A DNA stretch of 50,822 bases from the NCBI RefSeq assembly GCF_011758645.1, contig NZ_JAAMOZ010000006.1, positions 1 through 50,822 of the forward strand. Reading direction: 5' to 3'. Within the stretch, counting starts at the first letter, position 1; every line of letters starts with the position of its first letter. The stretch is from Brooklawnia cerclae. Lineage in GTDB: Bacteria; Actinomycetota; Actinomycetes; Propionibacteriales; Propionibacteriaceae. Positions 45,629 to 50,822 of this stretch are shown here, one piece after another. The position numbers were made by a program, and so were the translations under genes. The notes under the pieces are model-generated. The model was not told the DNA's origin and did no database searches. It worked only from the letters and a program-made list of their open reading frames with translations.

Positions 45629-46909
45629 ATGGCATCGTGGGACGAGAATCGATGGGAGTCGTCTATCGAATCGGGCCTGCCACGTAGAGATCGGCGCTCA
45701 GGGCAATTTCGAACCTACGTACCGGACGAGCTTGTCGCGAGTCCGCTCGTGTTGCCCCGTGATGTGGACGACTTGATCAGCCAGGCCGAACGGAGTGTCC
45801 GTGGTCTGAATGGCGACGCCCACGACTTAGCAGGCGTGTCGCGGTTTCTGCTCCGATCTGAAGCGATCGCTTCCTCACGGATCGAAGGCATCGCTCCGTC
45901 GGTCGGCCAGGTCGCTCTGGCCGAACTCGGTGCGCAAGAGGCGGTTCCGGATGTCAGCGCCCAGGCGCGCCTGGTAGCGAACAATATGACGATCGTGCAG
46001 GACGCCAGGACCGCTCTGGTCGACGCCGACCGTGTTGCAGTCCAGCACTTGGTGGATCTGCACGCCGCCCTGCTGCCAGGGGAACCGCAGCACTACGGGA
46101 TCCGTACGGTGCAGAACTGGATCGGCGGGTCCGATCATCACCCACTTGACGCGGATTTTGTCCCGCCAGTGGCCTCACGCGTTCCCTTGCTGCTGGATGA
46201 TCTCGTCGCGTATCTCAACGGCGCTGGGCACTCGCCCATCGTTCAGGCCGGGCTGGTCCACGCTCAGTTCGAGACCATCCATCCGTTCACGGACGGCAAC
46301 GGACGTGTGGGGCGGGCGCTGATCCACACCGTCCTCACCCGGCGTGGTCTCACGACTCAAGCGGTGCTCCCTGTGAGCCTCGTCCTGTCAACGCTGCGTT
46401 CGGACTACGTCGCGGGTCTGACCGCCTATCGGCATTCGCACACCACTGGGTCGGCCGCGTCTCACCAGGCGCGTGCCGAATGGCTGCGCGTGTTCGCCCG
46501 CGCTGTCATCACCGCCAGTGAACAGGCCGGGCATCTCGGAGCTCAGCTTGCCGAACTCCGTCGTGAATGGGCGGAGAGATTGGCCGATACTAGGGCGGAA
46601 CGCGGTCACGCGCGGGCCGTGCGCGGAGATTCTGCCACCGCGCAGATTCTGCGAGACCTTCCCGGGTCGCCGGTGTTGACCAGCGCGACTGTTCAGCGAA
46701 TTCACGGCGTATCCCATGTAGCTGCGGGACGTGCTCTCGACGAACTCGTCGCAGCGCGCATTCTGCATGTCCGTGACCGTCGGGGCACGAGGTTCTATCA
46801 GGCTCGTGAGGTGCTCGACCTCGTGACTTGGGCAGAACGACGCCTGGCCAGCACCAGGTTCGATACGCGAGCGAGCCCGCCGACCCGCCCTGTCCCAGCG
46901 CGCCCCTGA
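45629..46909 (+). CDS. Fic-domain protein (putative AMP-transferase), class II
   Basis: A 426-residue protein. The N-terminal Fic_N region holds the inhibitory helix motif SSRIEG (Ser82, Glu86, Gly87), placing it in class II, where the blocking helix precedes the Fic core. The catalytic loop HPFTDGNGRVGR (residues 218-229) is complete, with His218 and the ATP-binding Arg. The last 110 residues include a winged-helix-like part (TSATVQRIHGVSHVAAGRALDELVAARIL). It would AMPylate a protein target when the inhibitory helix is displaced. Codon use is slightly less GC-rich than core genes, and the gene stands alone with an AT-rich promoter, suggesting acquisition. Confidence 0.93.
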   Translation: MASWDENRWESSIESGLPRRDRRSGQFRTYVPDELVASPLVLPRDVDDLISQAERSVRGLNGDAHDLAGVSRFLLRSEAIASSRIEGIAPSVGQVALAELGAQEAVPDVSAQARLVANNMTIVQDARTALVDADRVAVQHLVDLHAALLPGEPQHYGIRTVQNWIGGSDHHPLDADFVPPVASRVPLLLDDLVAYLNGAGHSPIVQAGLVHAQFETIHPFTDGNGRVGRALIHTVLTRRGLTTQAVLPVSLVLSTLRSDYVAGLTAYRHSHTTGSAASHQARAEWLRVFARAVITASEQAGHLGAQLAELRREWAERLADTRAERGHARAVRGDSATAQILRDLPGSPVLTSATVQRIHGVSHVAAGRALDELVAARILHVRDRRGTRFYQAREVLDLVTWAERRLASTRFDTRASPPTRPVPARP

Positions 46910-47293
46910 ACGCGTCATGCCTGCTGACTCCCCAACCGATGACTTGGGCGGGACGGCTTGACCCTGCTCGGGCTCCTCGAAGTAGCGGAAGCCCACGATG
47001 AGCCTGTTGCGGGCGTCGTAGACGTTCGTGACGACGTACTCGATGTCGGTGTCGCACCGCTCGGCGATGCCCCTCGCCCGCGCGATCACGAGGCCCGGGT
47101 CGTCGAGGCGGCGTCCGAATCGTGATCGCCGAAGCCGGCCCACCAAAACGGTGGGACTACGCTATTGGCATCGCAGGGCCGTCGGTGAACAGGTCCGGGA
47201 GGGAAGTCTGGGACCACGTCCAGCATCGCAAAGCCACAGGCCCGGCTGTTCAACCGCCAATTCGTCCAACTGTGGATCATCAACGTCACGGCG
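46910..47293. other. Gap between fic and the second MFS gene, with a possible gene fragment
   Basis: No complete gene is supported. On the minus strand, around 47115-46960, the frame GLVIARARGIAERCDTDIEY, then NVYDARNRLIVGFRYFEEPE reads like coding sequence and may be a gene fragment. Its continuation into fic is only antisense shadow. At 47189-47293 the plus strand encodes the likely missing N-terminus of the MFS protein without a standard start codon. Confidence 0.35.
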
Positions 47294-48415
47294 ATGCTGA
47301 CGTACTACAGCCTGATGGTCAGCATCGGCCCATACGTCACCGAACGGTACGGGGCTTCCCCCGCCACGGCCGGTCTTGTGGCCGGGGTGACCGTCATCGG
47401 CATCCTCGTCGCGCGGGCGTTCTCGGGCTATCTGTGGACGAGGTTCACCTCGCGGCAGTTGCTGGCCGCCGGTGTCATCGCCATCGTCCCGGTGGTGGCG
47501 TGCTACGGCATCGACGGAGGGATCGGCCTCATCCTCGTCCTGCGGCTCGTGCACGGCCTGGGGGTGGGCCTGATCGGCACGGTCTCGAACACGGCTGTCG
47601 TCTTCACCCTGCCGCCCGCGCGACGGGGCGAGGGCATCGGGTATTTCACCCTCAGCAACATCGTCGCCACCGCCATCGGGCCGTTCGGGGCCTTGCTGAT
47701 CGTCCACACGCTGGGTTATCGGCCACTCTTCTGGATCGAGGTCTTCGTCGCGGTGGCCGGCCTGCTCGCGGTGTGGTCCGTGCGCCCGGGCTCGATCCCG
47801 GGCCCGTCCGCGCAGGAACCCGTTCAGCCCGAAGGCTGGCTGACCACCATGATCGAGCCGGCCACCCTGCCGCTGTCGTTCGTCATGATGTGGGTGTCGT
47901 TCGGCTACGCCGCCATCAACGTCGACCTCGCCCTGATGACCGCCGAACGTGGCCTGAACGCGTACTCCAGCGTCTTCTTCCTCGTCTACGCGATCATCGT
48001 CCTGGCCTCGCGGCCGTGGGCGGGCAGGCTGATGGACGCACGCACCGAGCACCACATCGTCTATCCCGCCATGGCCGTCTTCGCCTGCGGGCTCGTCCTC
48101 ATCGGCCAGGCGGCCACCGGGGCGGTACTGCTCGTCGCGGCGGCCCTGTGCGGGCTGGGCTTCGGCAACATCCAGTCCGCCTTCCAGACCGCCATTGCCC
48201 GCACCACGCCGCTGCGTCGGCTGGGGCAGGCCAACTCCACCTACTTCATCTTCTTCGACCTGACGCTGGGCGTCGGCCCCTATCTGCTCGGCCTGGTCAT
48301 CCCCACCCTCGGCTACCGCCGCCTTTTCGATCTGCTGGCGGTCGTGGTCCTGGTGGGGATTCCGCTGTACTACGTGGCCTATCACGCCCGGCAGCGGTCC
48401 GCGATCGCCGCGTGA
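47294..48415 (+). CDS. MFS transporter
   Basis: The ATG-initiated product is 373 residues with about 11-12 membrane helices, including motif-A-like FSGYLWTRFTSRQLLAAG and RLVHGLGVGLIGTVSNTAVV. The same frame is open upstream to 47189 and encodes KPQARLFNRQFVQLWIINVT, which would complete the first membrane helix. No ATG, GTG or TTG occurs there, so the true start may be non-standard, or the natural start codon may have been lost. GGGAGGG at about 47198-47204 could be its ribosome binding site. It is probably an exporter of drugs or metabolites; substrate unknown. Confidence 0.85.
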   Translation: MLTYYSLMVSIGPYVTERYGASPATAGLVAGVTVIGILVARAFSGYLWTRFTSRQLLAAGVIAIVPVVACYGIDGGIGLILVLRLVHGLGVGLIGTVSNTAVVFTLPPARRGEGIGYFTLSNIVATAIGPFGALLIVHTLGYRPLFWIEVFVAVAGLLAVWSVRPGSIPGPSAQEPVQPEGWLTTMIEPATLPLSFVMMWVSFGYAAINVDLALMTAERGLNAYSSVFFLVYAIIVLASRPWAGRLMDARTEHHIVYPAMAVFACGLVLIGQAATGAVLLVAAALCGLGFGNIQSAFQTAIARTTPLRRLGQANSTYFIFFDLTLGVGPYLLGLVIPTLGYRRLFDLLAVVVLVGIPLYYVAYHARQRSAIAA

Positions 48416-48886
48416 GCGCAGGCGGACGAAATTCCCAAGAATGCCGTGACGGCGTTGATCCGTGCGCAAGGTGCGGTTACGTTTCTTGCCAATACACCGA
48501 TTCGGAGGATCGACATGACCGGCACCGCGCGGTTCCCTGCTGTCAGGGGCGTTTCCGTGGCCGCGCTCTCCTCCAGGTGTTGTTGCTGATCCGGCACGAT
48601 TCTCCGCTCGCCCGAGGCATTTCCCTGGCTCGCTGAAACCCCCGACACCGGCTGCGCTGCTCTGCGAGTGCACCTGTTCGACCGGGCAGAAGGGCATACG
48701 GGTGTGGTTTCCCACGGTGCGGAGCGTCGTGATGAGGGGACGCGCGAAGAGCAGTTCTTCCGCCTTCTCCATCCGAATCTCCTGCGGTTATGACATGCGA
48801 CCTGCGATACCCGAACGGGCCGGCGGGACGGCTGACAATTCTCCGTCGTCTCGACCCGGTCGACCAAAACCCCCGAGGAGACAAAC
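48416..48886. promoter_or_regulatory. Long leader region upstream of the thiol-transferase gene
   Basis: The 471 bases carry no ordinary gene but include a candidate promoter, TTGATC (48455-48460) and TACGTT (48478-48483) 17 bases apart. The poly-cysteine leader ORF (48515-48589) and about 300 bases of further leader follow before the GAGGAGA ribosome binding site at about 48876. GTCTC near 48850 can pair with GAGAC in that site, a possible sequestering stem. An antisense frame starting at 48772 with AGGAG 7 bases upstream is also present, of uncertain meaning. Confidence 0.5.
48515..48589 (+). CDS. Cysteine-rich leader peptide ending Cys-Cys-Cys-stop (candidate attenuator)
   Basis: A 24-codon ORF with a near-perfect GGAGG 6 bases before its ATG. 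The peptide reads MTGTARFPAVRG then VSVAALSSRCCC and terminates at TGA right after TGT TGT TGC. Short leader ORFs ending in consecutive cysteine codons are described in mycobacteria and other Actinomycetota as cysteine-responsive attenuators of downstream genes. The next gene encodes a thiol-dependent reductase-like protein, which fits control by cysteine or mycothiol supply. The distance of about 300 bases to that gene is longer than in the mycobacterial examples. Confidence 0.7.
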   Translation: MTGTARFPAVRGVSVAALSSRCCC

Positions 48887-49978
48887 ATGACAAGCATCAC
48901 GGCCCAGATCGAAGCGGACCTCAAGGAGCGCCCCGCGCCCGTCGCCACGGGCACGTTCCCGGAGGTCAACACCGAGCAGACCCCGGACGGTGCGTTCCGG
49001 CGTCAGCGCAACTGGTTCACCAAGAGGTTCGGCGACGGGCCGGGGCAGGTGCGTCCCGAGCCGGGCCGGTACTACCTGCTGGGGTCGACGGGGTGCGGCT
49101 GGAACCGCCGCCAGCTCATCATCCGGCGGCTGCTCGGGCTCACCGAGGCCCTGCCCTACGTGCTGCTCACGGGCCGTGACGAGCAGGGCTGGCGGCTGGC
49201 CGCCCACGGCCACGACCTGATCGACAGGTTCGGCAGTGACCAGCTCAACAGCTTCTACGAGCGGACCGATCCCGGCTACCGAGGCCGTGGCACGTCCCCG
49301 ACGGTCATCGACCGCGAGACCGGCCTGGTGGTCACGAACAACTACCACCTCCTGGGGCTCGACCTCGAAACCGCCTGGAAGCCCTTCCATGCGCCGGGAG
49401 CGCCCGACCTGTACCCGGAAGACCTGCGTCCCGAGATCGACCTGCTCAACCAGCAACTCTTCGACGACATCAACAACGGCACCTACAAGGTGATCTTCGC
49501 CACGAACCCGGGAGCGGCGGCTGCGGCGAAGGGAATCTTCGAGGCCCGTCTGGCCGACTACGACTTCCGGTTGGCATCCCGGCGCTACCTGTTCGGCGAC
49601 CGGCTGACCGACTCGGACGTGCGCCTGTTCCAGACCCTGTCGTCCTACGAGCGCAGCTACCGGCCCCGGATCGCCACCATTCTCGGTGAGGAGGAGACCG
49701 CCCACCTGCAGGACTACCCGAACCTGTGGGCCTACGCCCGCGACTTGTTCGCGAACGGGTTCGCCGACGAGCACGAGCAGTACTTCCTGGGGCTCGTGCC
49801 GGGGCCGTCGGGTGACCACCTCGCCGGAGGTTTCGTCCCCGACGGCTACCCCCTGCCTGATCCCGCGGACGACCTCGCCGCCTGGCGCCGGCCCCACGGC
49901 AGGGAGACGCTGACCGGTTCGCCGCTGTACTCCGGCCCTGGCGGTGGTGGCTCCTACGAGTTGTGGCACCTGTTGTGA
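48887..49978 (+). CDS. Glutathionyl-hydroquinone reductase-like protein (Xi-class GST family)
   Basis: A 363-residue protein with the family layout. An N-terminal thioredoxin-like domain contains RYYLLGSTGCGWNRRQLIIR (Cys70), followed by LDLETAWKPFHAP, YPEDLRPEIDLLNQQLFDDINNGTYKV and a helical domain with RRYLFGDRLTDSDVRLFQTL and YPNLWAYARDLF. Typical members have a Cys-Pro-Trp active site; here it is Cys-Gly-Trp. They reduce glutathionyl-hydroquinones. Actinomycetota use mycothiol, so a mycothiol-conjugate substrate is likely. GAGGAGA precedes the ATG. It probably forms an operon with the following GNAT gene. Confidence 0.9.
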   Translation: MTSITAQIEADLKERPAPVATGTFPEVNTEQTPDGAFRRQRNWFTKRFGDGPGQVRPEPGRYYLLGSTGCGWNRRQLIIRRLLGLTEALPYVLLTGRDEQGWRLAAHGHDLIDRFGSDQLNSFYERTDPGYRGRGTSPTVIDRETGLVVTNNYHLLGLDLETAWKPFHAPGAPDLYPEDLRPEIDLLNQQLFDDINNGTYKVIFATNPGAAAAAKGIFEARLADYDFRLASRRYLFGDRLTDSDVRLFQTLSSYERSYRPRIATILGEEETAHLQDYPNLWAYARDLFANGFADEHEQYFLGLVPGPSGDHLAGGFVPDGYPLPDPADDLAAWRRPHGRETLTGSPLYSGPGGGGSYELWHLL

Positions 49979-49985
49979 GGCCCTT

Positions 49986-50558
49986 GTGAGGACGAAGACC
50001 ACGACAGCGAGCGACCAGGACGCCCGATACATCCCCGACGACCTGCTGCGCTGGGACCTGGGATCCCGCCGGGTGCTACGCCTGGCGGACACGGACGAGT
50101 TCGACGAGGTCGCACGGGTGCTGCGGGAGGCGTTTGCCGCCGGAGGTGGGGCGAGGACCGGCGATCTCGCCGGACCCGGTGAGATCGAGGCCAGGTCGGC
50201 CACCCATCACGTGTGGGTGGCCGCCGAGCCAGGGCGCGTCCTCGGCGCGGTCCTGACTCCCAAGCCCCAGCACCACCACGGCCCGTACTTCACCTTCGAC
50301 GCCTTGGGGGTCGGTGAGGCCGGGCGCGGTCTCGACCTCGACTGGCAACTCGTCCATCACAGCGTCGAACTCGCCCGGCGCTGGGGGTACGAGGCGGTCG
50401 AGATCCGTTCCAGCCCGCAGATGACCGCCGCCCATGCGCTGTACCGCCGCTACGGCTTCGTGCGTCGCGGCGAGCGCGAGACCGCCGCGGCCGACGAGGG
50501 CCCGCGTCCGTGCCTTCAGCCGGCCGGGGCTGCGGGGCGGGCTTCCGATCAGGTCTGA
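49986..50558 (+). CDS. GNAT-family N-acetyltransferase
   Basis: A 190-residue protein from a GTG at 49986 with GAGG 5 bases upstream. GNAT features are VLRLADTDEFDEVARVLREAF (strand 1 and helix 1), HVWVAAEPGRVLGAVLTP (strands 2-4), FDALGVGEAGRGLDLDWQLVHHSVELARRWGYEAVEI (acetyl-CoA region, with an unusual loop in place of the normal QxxGxG/A) and AAHALYRRYGFVRRGER (final strand). Only 7 bases separate it from the thiol-reductase-like gene, so they are probably co-regulated by the leader. A role in thiol metabolism is possible; substrate unknown. Confidence 0.82.
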   Translation: MRTKTTTASDQDARYIPDDLLRWDLGSRRVLRLADTDEFDEVARVLREAFAAGGGARTGDLAGPGEIEARSATHHVWVAAEPGRVLGAVLTPKPQHHHGPYFTFDALGVGEAGRGLDLDWQLVHHSVELARRWGYEAVEIRSSPQMTAAHALYRRYGFVRRGERETAAADEGPRPCLQPAGAAGRASDQV

Positions 50559-50578
50559 GCCGCCGCGGGGAGACCTCC

Positions 50579-50822
50579 TCAGGCACTCCTCGGGTGGAGC
50601 CGGAGCACCGGTTCCCCCGGTTCCGTGCGGAACTCACGCACGGGGACGACGCGGGCGCGCTCGGTGAGGTAGGCGGTCGCGGCGAACGCCACGAACGTCC
50701 AGAAGACCAGGGGAACCATGCTCACGAAGGTCTCGGTGACCTGCCCGGCAACCGCGTTGCGGAACGTGCTCAACGCGGCGTCCGTGGGCAGGAACGCCGC
50801 GAGGGACTGCAGCCAGGCCGGT
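50579..50822 (-). CDS. C-terminal end of a membrane protein, possibly YhgE/Pip-like (partial, 5' end beyond window)
   Basis: The minus-strand frame is open from the right edge to a TGA at 50581-50579, giving about 80 residues. It contains FLPTDAALSTFRNAVAGQVT, then a membrane helix (VSMVPLVFWTFVAFAATAYL) and a basic tail ending LRLHPRSA. The pattern of LPT/M, a short loop, a helix and a basic end resembles the C-terminus of YhgE/Pip or ABC-2 type proteins. The N-terminal part is needed for a firm call. Confidence 0.5.
   Translation of the reverse strand, partial: PAWLQSLAAFLPTDAALSTFRNAVAGQVTETFVSMVPLVFWTFVAFAATAYLTERARVVPVREFRTEPGEPVLRLHPRSA

Noticed and set aside
48590-48794. Reading frame continuing in phase after the leader-peptide stop, as if TGA were recoded
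   Set aside because: No selenocysteine element or protein family match was seen; the leader ORF ending at TGA is the simpler explanation.

Overview
This is a GC-rich actinobacterial chromosome segment that contains the replication origin. The order rsmG-khpB(jag)-yidC-yidD-rnpA-rpmH on the minus strand, then dnaA, dnaN, recF, dciA, gyrB and gyrA on the plus strand, is the classic Actinomycetota origin neighbourhood. Gene direction flips at the rpmH/dnaA gap, as expected for two diverging replication arms. I infer a Propionibacteriaceae-like organism, but no rRNA or other decisive marker is present.

Layout. (1) 1-5572, minus: an oligopeptide-type ABC importer, namely a lipoprotein binding protein, a fused double ATPase and two permeases, the last cut by the window edge. 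(2) 5808-12843, plus: a GntR/FCD regulator and a tightly overlapped six-gene operon encoding a complete route from trans-4-hydroxy-L-proline to 2-oxoglutarate: a three-subunit D-hydroxyproline dehydrogenase, a deaminase, an epimerase and a semialdehyde dehydrogenase. With the divergent transporter this looks like a module for using collagen-derived peptides. It lies next to rsmG, where parA/parB are usually found. (3) 12884-16034, minus: rsmG, khpB, yidC, yidD, rnpA and rpmH with a clear promoter. (4) 16035-18485: dnaA flanked by DnaA boxes; the main oriC-like cluster lies just after dnaA. (5) 18486-21852: a MacB/FtsX-type ABC exporter inserted between dnaA and dnaN. (6) 22045-25946: dnaN, a broken or recoded lipoprotein cysteine peptidase gene with an in-frame TAG, recF and dciA. 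(7) 26008-30131: a lipoprotein and three uncharacterised membrane proteins. (8) 30421-35857: gyrB, gyrA and a DUF3566 membrane protein, closed by a strong terminator. (9) 35946-38119: a DUF4870 protein, tRNA-Ile(GAT), and a small lower-GC island with a two-gene HEPN-like cassette and a HicB-like remnant. (10) 38120-42649: an N-acetylglucosamine module (nagB, ROK kinase, ROK repressor, nagA). (11) 42803-50822: a membrane-anchored HExxH protein, two MFS transporters, a Fic protein, a glutathionyl-hydroquinone-reductase-like protein preceded by a Cys-Cys-Cys-stop leader peptide, a GNAT protein and the tail of a membrane protein.

The observations most worth a second look are the poly-cysteine leader peptide (48515-48589), the in-frame TAG in the lipoprotein peptidase gene (23345-23347), the exporter inserted between dnaA and dnaN, the HEPN-like pair beside tRNA-Ile, and the three GTAATAT elements between the peptide transporter and the hydroxyproline operon. 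No CRISPR array, intact insertion sequence or rRNA gene was seen.
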